A stretch of 40,587 bases of DNA from a virus (IMGVR_UViG_3300022200_000124:1-40587); one strand, 5' to 3'; positions 6,220 to 12,923 are shown, counted from the stretch's first letter. The notes: generated from the sequence alone by a model not told the origin. Numbers and translations are program-made.

Positions 6220-6233
6220 TAGATGGGGTAAAA

Positions 6234-6608
6234 ATGCGTTCTAACTTCGACGAAAACACTGATTTGACGCTGCTTGATCTTGCGGCTAAGGGAGTATCAA
6301 GGGCGGTACAGGCTAGGGTTCTGGGGTATACACCCAAGGCAATCAGGAATCGCCTAAACTACCTCCGAAAAAGAGGGATACAGAATATTCAATACCGCGA
6401 AGATTTACCGGCTCCTGCCAATGGTAAAAAACACACGTGGGCGACGATACAAAAGAAGTCTTACAAAAAGCCTGAGCCTGAGAAGGTTTTCAAGGCCGAT
6501 AAGCGCAAGTGTTTGAAATGCGGCAATACGTTTAATTCCGAATGGATTGGGCACCGTATTTGCCAAAATTGCAAAAGCACTAGATCGTATCGGGCAGGTG
6601 ATGGTTGA
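6234..6608 (+). CDS. HTH plus zinc-ribbon DNA-binding protein
   Basis: The 124-residue protein has an N-terminal helix-turn-helix (LTLLDLAAKGVSRAVQARVLG, then TPKAIRNRLNYLRKRG; about 11-47), a basic linker, and a C-terminal zinc ribbon with CLKC and CQNC (about 89-113). The combination resembles transcription regulators of alphaproteobacteria and their phages. It lies near the end of the rightward early operon, so it could be a middle or late transcription activator. The family is not identified with certainty. Confidence 0.7.
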   Translation: MRSNFDENTDLTLLDLAAKGVSRAVQARVLGYTPKAIRNRLNYLRKRGIQNIQYREDLPAPANGKKHTWATIQKKSYKKPEPEKVFKADKRKCLKCGNTFNSEWIGHRICQNCKSTRSYRAGDG

Positions 6609-6837
6609 TCTTAAAGCCATCTCAGAAGCCCATGAATTGGCGCTAGGGCACTCAAAGGGCATTTTATGGCCCTTAGGTGCCTACACCGCAGCAAGATGCG
6701 CTCTATGGTCAAATTTAAGCCCCACAGAGCGCGACGATTTAACGCGGTGGGTGATGATGGAGAAAAAAAGGCTCCAGTTTTGGCCCAACGAGCTACCGGA
6801 GCTTAGAAAAATGCAGGAGAAGTTCGGGCGGGATTAG
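6601..6837 (+). CDS. Hypothetical protein, end of early operon
   Basis: This 78-residue protein starts at ATG 6601, eight bases before the end of the previous gene; a longer form from 6547 would overlap the zinc ribbon. The first helix region (LKAISEAHELALGHSKGI) and the WVMMEKKRLQFWP segment look natural. Its stop overlaps the stop of the serine recombinase on the other strand inside a terminator loop. No family recognised. Confidence 0.65.
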   Translation: MVDLKAISEAHELALGHSKGILWPLGAYTAARCALWSNLSPTERDDLTRWVMMEKKRLQFWPNELPELRKMQEKFGRD

Positions 6838-6851
6838 TTTCCCGCCCTTTT
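6826..6851 (+). terminator. Intrinsic terminator between convergent operons
   Basis: GGGCGGG (6826-6832), an 8-base loop, CCCGCCC (6841-6847) and TTTT. Both convergent stop codons (plus TAG 6835-6837, minus TAA 6836-6834) lie in the loop. The T tract favours the plus direction; the minus direction has the hairpin without a T run. Confidence 0.85.
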
Positions 6852-7511
6852 CAGCATGTGCGCCACTTGGGACGGCGTAAATTTTTTACCGGTTGGCGTT
6901 GTGACTTCCAGGATGTCGTTTAGGTCGTCGGCAATTTCTTGTAGAGTGACGCCCTTCTTGCGCTTGTCGATGGCGTATTTCATTCCGGTTCTGTCATAAT
7001 TAGCAGTTCCGACCATCTTCGATGCCGCAATCTTGGCCTTCGTTTCCTCGCTGTGATGGAAGCCTTTTCGACGGCCCAACTTAACGCCTTTTTCAGCGGC
7101 GGCTTTTAACCCGTCAATGGTGCGCTTTGAAATTATCTCGCGCTCGTGCTGTGCCATGCCCCCCATAACCGAAAGCATTAGGGTGTTGCTCAAAACCTCC
7201 GGCATATCTGCGGCGATAACCTCGACGCCTGCCTTGTCCAATTGATCTTTGAGCGTATGCAAAAAAGCGGCGTTCCGTGACAGACGGTCGAGCTTGGCAA
7301 TAAGCAGAGTGGCATCGTTTTCCTTGCAATGGTCAATGGCGGCTTTTAGACCTTCGCGGTTGTCGTTCTTGCCACTGGCGTTCTCGGCAAATACCTTAAT
7401 GATTTCGCCACCAACGGATTCCGCATAGCGACGAGCGCTTTCAAGCTGGGCGTCTTTGCCATGCTCCTGCTTTAAAGTCGATACTCTTGCGTAACAAACG
7501 AAGTATTTCAT
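6834..7511 (-). CDS. Serine recombinase (resolvase/invertase type)
   Basis: This 225-residue protein has the resolvase catalytic domain: YARVST with R9 and nucleophile S11, the AKLDRLSRN motif (72-80), and QHEREIISKRT (121-131). After GRRKG (147-150) it has HSEETKAKIAASK, which resembles the NUMOD3 DNA-binding motif of homing nucleases, then a C-terminal HTH (VTLQEIADDLN, then FTPSQVAHML). The start is ATG 7511 with AGGTG just upstream. It is the last gene of the leftward accessory operon. Small serine recombinases resolve dimers or invert DNA; this one could resolve genome multimers, invert a segment, or serve integration. No crossover sites were identified. Confidence 0.92.
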   Translation of the reverse strand: MKYFVCYARVSTLKQEHGKDAQLESARRYAESVGGEIIKVFAENASGKNDNREGLKAAIDHCKENDATLLIAKLDRLSRNAAFLHTLKDQLDKAGVEVIAADMPEVLSNTLMLSVMGGMAQHEREIISKRTIDGLKAAAEKGVKLGRRKGFHHSEETKAKIAASKMVGTANYDRTGMKYAIDKRKKGVTLQEIADDLNDILEVTTPTGKKFTPSQVAHMLKRAGN

Positions 7512-7519
7512 GCCATCAC

Positions 7520-8335
7520 CTAATCCGTACACATGCAGGGGATTGTCTCATCGTCTGGCAACTTTGAAAACAAGTCGCCCTGATTTTGGACCATTTCTTT
7601 CATTTTGCCATAGCTAGGCCGATCCGGTCTAAATGTCGCCCCTATTTGTTTTTCCATTTCAGACCACCAGTCGGCCAAGTGCGGTTCTTCCCGGATAATC
7701 CCCATAATGGTTTTTGCGCCTTTAAGATAACACAAATCACAATTGCCCTTCGGCGTTGTCCCGTTAACTGTAGGAAGTTCAAGATTGAACGGTTGCCTAA
7801 ACCAAAAATCTAAAATTTCATATTTAGTTACCCCATCATCAGCTAAAGGAACCAAATAATTGTCTTTTGTTCGCATGGTCGCTATTCGCCTTGGTTCGTC
7901 GGCCCTAATCCCTACTACGTTGTCCCAATCTTTCATGCCGATTGATTTTGCATAACGCTGCAAAGTAAGAACTTTTGTTTCACCAGTGCAGAACCTTGCA
8001 ACTTGATTAGGTAGGTATTTACGCTTGCGGATCACAGCTTCGAATGGCTCTCCGCACCGGCTGGCTGTGGCGTGATCGACAACAGCAAAAGTAGGCTTGT
8101 TGGTTTCGTTGACGCGATATTCGAGCCAAACTATTGGAACATCCCAGCGTTCAGAACATTCTTGGATAAAATCGAGCGTTTGTGGCATTTCCTTGCCGGT
8201 ATTCTGGAAAGATACCAACACATCATCGGGAAGTTTACCGCCGTGTGCGTCCAGAATTTGTTTGAGCATAAAGCCAGACGTTCGTCCACCGCTAAAGCTG
8301 ATTATAGCTGGTCCTTCAATTTTGTAAGGGTTCAT
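7520..8335 (-). CDS. Phage PAPS-reductase-family (PP-loop) protein
   Basis: This 271-residue protein belongs to the adenine-nucleotide alpha-hydrolase / PAPS reductase superfamily common in phages. The PP-loop is SFSGGRTSG (13-21). Other conserved parts are FCTGETKV (C116), GIRADEPRR (142-150), and cysteines in GNCDLCYLKG (C199, C202) and PCMCTD (C267, C269), which could hold an Fe-S cluster or zinc. The start at ATG 8335 has GGGGA 5 bases upstream and overlaps the stop of the small membrane gene. Phage members have been linked to sulfur metabolism or thio-modification of nucleic acid (DndC-like), but no Dnd partners are here, so the substrate is unknown. Confidence 0.88.
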   Translation of the reverse strand: MNPYKIEGPAIISFSGGRTSGFMLKQILDAHGGKLPDDVLVSFQNTGKEMPQTLDFIQECSERWDVPIVWLEYRVNETNKPTFAVVDHATASRCGEPFEAVIRKRKYLPNQVARFCTGETKVLTLQRYAKSIGMKDWDNVVGIRADEPRRIATMRTKDNYLVPLADDGVTKYEILDFWFRQPFNLELPTVNGTTPKGNCDLCYLKGAKTIMGIIREEPHLADWWSEMEKQIGATFRPDRPSYGKMKEMVQNQGDLFSKLPDDETIPCMCTD

Positions 8336-8442
8336 TGCATTCCCCATTCGATTAGAGCGTTGCCGATGGCGATCAGAATGCCAATGATGCCGCCTGCCAT
8401 GCCGACGATCCCGGCTGTTACCCAAATTGGAAAAGGTTTCAT
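8332..8442 (-). CDS. Small single-pass membrane protein (36 aa)
   Basis: ATG 8442-8440 overlaps the stop of the gene upstream (TGATG) and the TGA 8334-8332 overlaps the start of the PP-loop gene (ATGA). The product has one hydrophobic segment rich in Gly/Ile/Ala (about 7-30) after MKPFPIW. The tight coupling on both sides supports expression. Function unknown; superinfection exclusion or inhibition of a host membrane process are possibilities only. Confidence 0.7.
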   Translation of the reverse strand: MKPFPIWVTAGIVGMAGGIIGILIAIGNALIEWGMQ

Positions 8443-8561
8443 CAAAAAGCCCTACTCTTGCGTGATTTAATAAATTTCCGGTGCCGCCTTCGTGCGCGGC
8501 GCATGATGTGGTCCGTGTGCCATCCATCGATGACGTTAAGCAGCCAATTGAATATTCTCAT
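8442..8561 (-). CDS. Small arginine-rich protein (39 aa)
   Basis: ATG 8561-8559 overlaps the TGA of the gene upstream (ATGA), and the stop overlaps the next ATG. The product MRIFNWLLNVIDGW is followed by a strongly basic tail (RRARRRHRKFIKSRKS). It could bind nucleic acid. No family recognised; support is from the gene coupling. Confidence 0.6.
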   Translation of the reverse strand: MRIFNWLLNVIDGWHTDHIMRRARRRHRKFIKSRKSRAF

Positions 8562-8878
8562 GGCGCGGTACTCCCTGGCTTTTCTTCACCATTTTTCCAC
8601 CATTCTGGAACGTCTGGAATTTTCCTAAACCATCCGTCTTTTTCCTCTTCTTCATAATGCACGAGGCAAAAGACCTTAACGCCATAGGCGTGGGCAGAAA
8701 TTTGAGAATATCGATCTCTTTCGGCATCAATATCGCAATCTCCCACATCGAACATATCAAAAAAAGCACTCGGAGTTATATGCCATTCGCATGGGTTCAA
8801 ATATCCCCCTGACGTTATGTGCAATTTCGACAGGTTGTTGAGCGTGTTCAATTCTGTTTTGAAATCTTGAATTCTCAT
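8558..8878 (-). CDS. Hypothetical soluble protein
   Basis: This 106-residue protein starts at ATG 8878, chosen because GGAG is 8 bases upstream, while an in-frame ATG at 8884 is too close to it. It has a helical N-terminus (FKTELNTLNNLSKL), a central acidic part (DVGDCDIDAERDRY) and a C-terminal EEEEKDGWFRKIP region. Both ends overlap neighbouring genes. I recognise no family. Confidence 0.7.
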   Translation of the reverse strand: MRIQDFKTELNTLNNLSKLHITSGGYLNPCEWHITPSAFFDMFDVGDCDIDAERDRYSQISAHAYGVKVFCLVHYEEEEKDGWFRKIPDVPEWWKNGEEKPGSTAP

Positions 8879-9054
8879 GTCCATTTCTCCAATATCACTG
8901 CGGCCAAGTGGCGCTGAATTTCTGTTCCGGTGTCGATCCATTCGAGTGCCGTTTCTATCCAATTTTCCCTGATTGCATCAGGCACGTCATCAATGCCGAT
9001 AATGTCGCCAAACTGGATGCGTTCGTTGTCGTTCGCTGGCGTGAAATAGCTCAT
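8875..9054 (-). CDS. Small hypothetical protein (59 aa)
   Basis: ATG 9054-9052 overlaps the upstream stop (ATGA) and has AAGGAGA (9070-9064) at a spacing of about 9; TGA 8877-8875 overlaps the next start. The product (MSYFTPANDNERIQFGDI, then IRENWIETALEWIDTG) is acidic and soluble. Unknown function, but the arrangement strongly supports a real gene. Confidence 0.8.
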   Translation of the reverse strand: MSYFTPANDNERIQFGDIIGIDDVPDAIRENWIETALEWIDTGTEIQRHLAAVILEKWT

Positions 9055-9338
9055 TCGGAAATCTCCTTTATAGCGGCTTCGATTAATTCGTCGGCGGCTT
9101 CTTCAGCTTGAACAAACAACTCGTCGGAAGCATCAAATTTATCAACGCCACCCCAAGGATCGGTGACAATTTCTTTAACGTTGATAATCTCAAGTTCGTC
9201 ATGAGTCGCTGGCTCTGCGTCTTCCGGCAGACAATTGGTGCGGGCGTCCTGGCCCCATTCGACGGTATATTCAATCTCAAGCTCGATGATTTCGTTCATC
9301 TCGCCCTCTGCTTCGATAGTGTGTGTGAAAGTTTTCAT
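9051..9338 (-). CDS. Acidic hypothetical protein, first gene of accessory operon
   Basis: This 95-residue very acidic protein (many E/D; EIEYTVEWGQDAR, then EEAADELIEAAIKE) starts at ATG 9338 behind GGGAG. Strongly acidic small phage proteins are sometimes DNA mimics, but nothing specific supports that here. It opens the leftward accessory operon and is preceded by a 300-base control region with an inverted repeat 24 bases upstream of the ATG. Confidence 0.78.
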   Translation of the reverse strand: MKTFTHTIEAEGEMNEIIELEIEYTVEWGQDARTNCLPEDAEPATHDELEIINVKEIVTDPWGGVDKFDASDELFVQAEEAADELIEAAIKEISE

Positions 9339-9361
9339 GTTTTTCTCCCGTTTGTGTTTTG

Positions 9362-9426
9362 TGAAATCAGGGGGAGGCCGTGACGGACCGCTTTCCTTTC
9401 ATGTGGTCAACCGCCCCCTGATTTCA
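9362..9426. repeat. 13-bp inverted repeat in the control region
   Basis: Bases 9362-9374 (TGAAATCAGGGGG) are the exact reverse complement of 9414-9426, with two more pairs inside after a mismatch; the spacer is 39 bases and has a short inner stem. It falls in the 5' leader of the leftward operon and may be an attenuator, a regulator site, or part of an origin. Confidence 0.75.
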
Positions 9427-9432
9427 ACTAAC

Positions 9433-9448
9433 TTAAACGGGCGTTTAA
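9433..9448. promoter_or_regulatory. Candidate operator dyad
   Basis: TTAAACG-GG-CGTTTAA is a perfect 7-2-7 dyad between the divergent operons. The ribbon-helix-helix-like protein encoded just downstream (9639) is a candidate binder; this is inference. Confidence 0.5.
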
Positions 9449-9502
9449 CTAAAGTAAAGAAGAAAATGTTATATAGTGAATTATCACGCATAAAAAGCTC
9501 GT

Positions 9503-9531
9503 TTGACATTATTATCATAATGAGTTATGGT
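9503..9531 (+). promoter_or_regulatory. Rightward sigma70-type promoter of the packaging/structural operon
   Basis: A consensus -35 box TTGACA (9503-9508), a 17-base spacer and TATGGT (9526-9531). The first gene starts about 100 bases downstream. With no phage RNA polymerase gene in view, late genes are probably read by host polymerase from here. Confidence 0.75.
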
Positions 9532-9638
9532 CCTGTACCACTAAGATTTCTGCGGTTTTTGAATTTCGAGCCTCGTGCGGGCGCGGGTGCGCGGAAAGGA
9601 AAATAGGCGGTTTTGAAACATTATTACAAAGGTGATCC

Positions 9639-9884
9639 ATGAAAACGAAAAGAAGCGTATCAGTATCAATCCACGAAATTGCTTTGGAGGAAATCGACAC
9701 CGCCGCTTTTCTCGCTGGCGAAAATAGGTCCGAATATTTCAGGCTTCGCGGGATCAATTCGGCGAGGAAAGAAATTCAGGACGCCAAGCGCCACGATCAA
9801 GACGGGCTTATGAAGGCTAAAGTTTATGCAGCCGAAAAGCGTTTGCAGGACCAAGGCAAGGAGAAGCGCAGAAATGAAAAATAA
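9639..9884 (+). CDS. Ribbon-helix-helix-like small regulator
   Basis: The 81-residue protein starts behind AAAGGTGAT. Residues 4-35 (RSVSVSIHEIALEEIDTAAFLAGENRSEY, split by the turn at AGENRS) fit the strand-helix-helix pattern of CopG/Arc-type proteins; the rest is a charged helix. It is the first gene of the rightward late operon, next to a dyad, so autoregulation is plausible. Moderate certainty about the fold, low about the target. Confidence 0.65.
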   Translation: MKTKRSVSVSIHEIALEEIDTAAFLAGENRSEYFRLRGINSARKEIQDAKRHDQDGLMKAKVYAAEKRLQDQGKEKRRNEK

Positions 9885-10065
9885 CGCTGTGAGCATCGAA
9901 ACATATGAACAATTATCATCTTTCGCTTATCAAAAGTCCTCGATTTGCCAAACTTTGATGCAGGCATTTTCTTGGAAATTTCAGGAATTGACGTTCGCCA
10001 GGACGCACAGCAAGAAAATTGCGACGGCAAAGAAGTCGAGATCGATGGCGTCAAATACAAACTAG
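9874..10065 (+). CDS. Uncertain small protein in a frame-ambiguous stretch
   Basis: ATG 9874 lies within the end of the previous gene, 10 bases after AAGGAG, and encodes 63 residues. The N-terminal half (AVSIETYEQLSSFAYQ) looks natural but the end (KKIATAKKSRSMASNTN) reads like an out-of-frame sequence. In the same place another frame ending at 10076 looks more like protein. Either a frameshift or a different start is involved. Kept as a low-confidence gene. Confidence 0.4.
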   Translation: MKNNAVSIETYEQLSSFAYQKSSICQTLMQAFSWKFQELTFARTHSKKIATAKKSRSMASNTN

Positions 10066-10076
10066 TCCGACAATGA
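9905..10076 (+). other. Possible frameshifted gene (CTT TGA site)
   Basis: ATG 9905 gives 17 codons ending CTT TGA at 9953-9958. A +1 shift at that point continues for 39 codons through EISGIDVRQDA and EVEIDGVKYKLVRQ to TGA 10074-10076, with natural amino-acid content and codon third positions. CTT TGA is the slip sequence of prfB, but the upstream Shine-Dalgarno-like stimulator is absent, so a one-base indel in the contig or a decayed gene is equally likely. Confidence 0.4.
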
Positions 10077-10098
10077 AAAATGGAGGTGAAATAAAATT

Positions 10099-10431
10099 AT
10101 GAAAAAAACAGACGACTATGATTTCCATGTTGAAAGCTTGCAACGGGAAATTAGACTGTTGAAAGAGGCTAACTCCATCGTGAAATTGGCAAACATCGAG
10201 GCATTAGCGAGCGAAGCCGACTGGAAAAGGCGGGCAGAGAGGAACCGGGAAAGAGCGTTAGAGGCAAAAAAAGCTTGGATGGTAGCGGCTGCAACTAAAA
10301 TAAATCCACCTATTTTTCTGTCAGATGACGCGGCCAAAGCGAAACAAGATGGATACAACGACGGCGTTATCGCAACAAATTTGGAGTTTAACAAATTGTT
10401 TGGTAGGCTCTATTGGAGGACCAAGACATGA
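10099..10431 (+). CDS. Hypothetical coiled-coil protein
   Basis: This 110-residue protein starts behind GGAGGTGA. The first 65 residues form a long charged helix (SLQREIRLLKEAN, then WKRRAERNRERALEAKKAW) likely to be a coiled coil; the C-terminal part (FLSDDAAKAKQDGYNDG) is typical of small phage early/accessory proteins. It overlaps the next gene by ATGA. No function can be assigned. Confidence 0.7.
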   Translation: MKKTDDYDFHVESLQREIRLLKEANSIVKLANIEALASEADWKRRAERNRERALEAKKAWMVAAATKINPPIFLSDDAAKAKQDGYNDGVIATNLEFNKLFGRLYWRTKT

Positions 10432-10637
10432 TGACCGTTGATAATTTGAATTTGAGCTATAATGTTCGTGTGTTGTTTGAACCGGTGGCAAAAGAAATCG
10501 ACAAGCTCGAACACTTCGATGATGATCAGAAAGTCGAGCTAATAGGATTATTTCTGGTGATGGCAAAAGCTTGCGCTGGTGTAACCTCGAATGAAGGAAT
10601 GGCAACTGCTCTTGGCAAAGGAGGTCATGGCTACTAA
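10428..10637 (+). CDS. Small acidic hypothetical protein
   Basis: ATG 10428 is chosen because GGAGG (10415-10419) is 8 bases ahead and it overlaps the previous stop; a TTG at 10413 is unlikely. The 69-residue product has an acidic helix (DKLEHFDDDQKVELIGLFLVMAK, within about 25-47). Its TAA overlaps the ATG of the terminase small subunit (TAATG), placing it in the packaging operon. Confidence 0.7.
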   Translation: MMTVDNLNLSYNVRVLFEPVAKEIDKLEHFDDDQKVELIGLFLVMAKACAGVTSNEGMATALGKGGHGY

Positions 10638-11410
10638 TGCGGCATCACGTATATGCATTGATTGATCCAAGGAATTGCCAGCCCTTCTACGTAGGTAAAG
10701 GCGTGGCGGCAAGGCGCTTTCACCACTTCAAAACAGCGCCAATGGATGCCAGAAAAAATCCTGACAAGGTGAACACCTTCAAAGCCATCGAGGATGCCGG
10801 TCTAAATGTTCAGGCTGTCGTCCTCTCATGGCACGAAACGCAAGAGGAAGCATACGCCGCAGAAAAAGAGATGATTGCCATAATCGGCCTGGACAATCTC
10901 ACAAACCAAAATGTCGGCGGCGCAGGCAAGATGGTCAAAACAGACAACAAGCCAAAGCAGGCACTGACCTCCAAGCAGGAGAGGTTCTGCCGCAACGTGG
11001 CAAGCGAAACTTTCCCCACAATTTCTGCCGCATACGAGGACGCCTACGACACAAAAGGATGCACCAAAAAAAGCATATATGAGATGGCATCGACAGCAAT
11101 GCAGGATATCAAGATAATCTCAAGAGTGGAAGAACTGCGAAAGCCGGTGTTGGATGAGCTTAGGATGGAGCTAAAAATCACAAAGGAAACGCTTCTGGCA
11201 GGTTTTGAAGACGCCAAAAATATAGCCAAAGAAACTGATCAAGCGTCAGCAATGACAGGCGCGTTGAGAGAGCAAGGCAAACTTCTAGACCTTTACCCAG
11301 CAGAGAAGAGAATGAACCAGAACCTCAACACCACCATCCTAGAGATGACGCCAACAGAGCGGGCGGCTCGTATCGCCGCGCTTCTACAGAAAGAAGCTGA
11401 CGGTGCTTGA
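10637..11410 (+). CDS. terS: GIY-YIG nuclease domain fused to terminase small subunit
   Basis: The 257-residue protein has two parts. Residues 1-95 are a GIY-YIG nuclease-like domain: HVYALID (Y6) and PFYVGKG (Y18, G20) are the two signature strands, R26/R27 follow, and the EEAYAAEKEM helix supplies the likely catalytic Glu (E76); NLTNQNVGG closes it. After a basic linker (98-109), residues 110-225 match the terminase small subunit family: LTSKQERFCRNVAS, a helix-turn-helix around ISAAYEDAYDTKGC, then DIKIISRVEELRKP and ALREQGKLLDLYPAEK. It is followed directly, with an 8-base overlap, by the large subunit. The small subunit recognises the packaging site; the fused nuclease could nick or cut there. 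Confidence 0.85.
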   Translation: MRHHVYALIDPRNCQPFYVGKGVAARRFHHFKTAPMDARKNPDKVNTFKAIEDAGLNVQAVVLSWHETQEEAYAAEKEMIAIIGLDNLTNQNVGGAGKMVKTDNKPKQALTSKQERFCRNVASETFPTISAAYEDAYDTKGCTKKSIYEMASTAMQDIKIISRVEELRKPVLDELRMELKITKETLLAGFEDAKNIAKETDQASAMTGALREQGKLLDLYPAEKRMNQNLNTTILEMTPTERAARIAALLQKEADGA

Positions 11411-12923
11411 TCTATCCTTAATCAAAGATGCTGTTAAAAACCTGTCAAAAGAGGAGGTGGCAGAGCTTGACGCATTGCTTACTTCCGGTGCGCCTATGTG
11501 GGTTCCATTGCCGGGGCCACAGACACGGGCTTATTATTCAGGTGCCGATGTTATGTTCTACGGTGGCGCTGCCGGTGGTGGCAAGTCCGACCTGCTGATA
11601 GGGTCAGCCTTAACTGAGCATAGCAAGTCCATCATCTTTCGGCGTGAAGGCACACAGCTACAAGGCATATTTGACCGTATGGCTGAGATTATCGGCACTA
11701 GAGATGGGTTCAATTCCAAGGACAAGATATGGCGGCTTACAGGCAGGCAGGTAGAGTTTGGTTCTGTCCCTCACGTCACTGACGTTGAGAAATATCAAGG
11801 CCGACCTCATGACCTAAAAGGCTTTGATGAAATTTGCCACTTTACCGAAAGTCAATTCAGGTTCCTGGCGGGATGGCTCAGAACGACAAGGGAAGGCCAG
11901 CGCACTAGAATCATTTGTACAGGCAATCCGCCTACAACGCCAGAAGGGCAATGGGTGAAGGAGTATTGGGGACCGTGGTTGATGCCGGATCATCACCATC
12001 CAGCAAAGCCAGGGCAGATACTTTGGTACGCTATGATCGACGGTAAAGAGGAGATCGTTGAAAGCGGCGAACCGTTTGAATATGACGGCGACATGATCAC
12101 GCCACAATCACGCACATTCATTCCTTCCAAGGTCGAGGACAATGTATTCTTGATGGAAACAGGGTACAAGGCCACACTCCAATCATTGCCCGAGCCTCTC
12201 CGTTCTCAGATGCTCAAGGGCGATTTCAACGCAGGCATGGATGATCCAGAATGGCAGGTCATTCCGTCTGCGTGGGTTGATGCTGCAATGGCTCGATGGG
12301 TTAAACTTGAGGCGCACCAAAGCGGGCCGATGTCCTCGATGGGTGTTGACTGTGCACGAGGTGGTAGAGATGACATGATCATCGCGAGGCGGCACAATCT
12401 TTGGTTCGATGAGCCTGTCATAATCCCCGGCGCAGACGTTCCCGATGGGCCAACTGCTGCTGGTCGTGTTATTAATGTTCGCCGGGATCGTGCCCCGGTT
12501 CATATCGACGTTATCGGAGTAGGCTCTAGTCCTACGGATTTCTTGCGGGCTAACAGAATACAGACCATAGCGGTAAACAATGCCGCTGCATCGATGGCTC
12601 TTGATAGCACTGGTGAGCTTAGGTTCTTTAACAAGCGGGCTGAGACATATTGGGGCATGAGAGAGGCGCTTGATCCTGTTAATGGATTAAACATATCTCT
12701 ACCGCCAAATCCGCGCCTTCGTGCTGATCTAACAGCCGCAGAGTGGCGTTTGACGCCCAGAGGCATACAGGTTGAGGCAAAGGAAAAGATCAAAGAGAGG
12801 ATAGGTAGGTCAACAGACTATGGCGATGCTTATATCCTTGCGCTACTGCATACTGATCGCGATGAAGACCTGCCATGGAATGTAGACACAAACAGGGATA
12901 ACGACTATGACCCGATCACTTAA
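11403..12923 (+). CDS. terL: Terminase large subunit
   Basis: This 506-residue packaging motor has an N-terminal ATPase with Walker A GGAAGGGKS (54-62), Walker B ending in FDEI (D142, E143), and the coupling motif TGNPP (173-177). The C-terminal RNase-H-like nuclease has D316 in GVDCARGGRDD and a late acidic site in YGDAYILALL. The start is GTG 11403, overlapping the small subunit by eight bases. Both ATPase and nuclease residues are intact. It pumps DNA into the procapsid through the portal and cuts it into genome lengths. Confidence 0.95.
   Translation: MLDLSLIKDAVKNLSKEEVAELDALLTSGAPMWVPLPGPQTRAYYSGADVMFYGGAAGGGKSDLLIGSALTEHSKSIIFRREGTQLQGIFDRMAEIIGTRDGFNSKDKIWRLTGRQVEFGSVPHVTDVEKYQGRPHDLKGFDEICHFTESQFRFLAGWLRTTREGQRTRIICTGNPPTTPEGQWVKEYWGPWLMPDHHHPAKPGQILWYAMIDGKEEIVESGEPFEYDGDMITPQSRTFIPSKVEDNVFLMETGYKATLQSLPEPLRSQMLKGDFNAGMDDPEWQVIPSAWVDAAMARWVKLEAHQSGPMSSMGVDCARGGRDDMIIARRHNLWFDEPVIIPGADVPDGPTAAGRVINVRRDRAPVHIDVIGVGSSPTDFLRANRIQTIAVNNAAASMALDSTGELRFFNKRAETYWGMREALDPVNGLNISLPPNPRLRADLTAAEWRLTPRGIQVEAKEKIKERIGRSTDYGDAYILALLHTDRDEDLPWNVDTNRDNDYDPIT

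Larger units (their letters stand above)
9339..9638. promoter_or_regulatory. Non-coding control region between divergent operons
   Basis: This 300-base gap separates the leftward accessory operon from the rightward late operon. It holds the inverted repeat at 9362-9426, the dyad at 9433-9448, an AT-rich stretch (9450-9530), a promoter at 9503-9531 and a GC-rich stretch (9570-9600). A weak leftward -10 (TATAAC) is present near 9470. No convincing gene is in it. Confidence 0.75.

Noticed and set aside
9370-9412. 11-codon leader peptide in the accessory operon 5' leader
   Set aside because: An ATG (minus strand) opens MKGKRSVTASP within the inverted repeat, but no ribosome binding site or tandem regulatory codons support it.
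9466-9606. Plus-strand open frame with ATG in the control region
   Set aside because: The codons give an unnatural run (FDIIIIMSYGPVPLRFLRFLNF) over the promoter and the GC-rich stretch; no good ribosome binding site.
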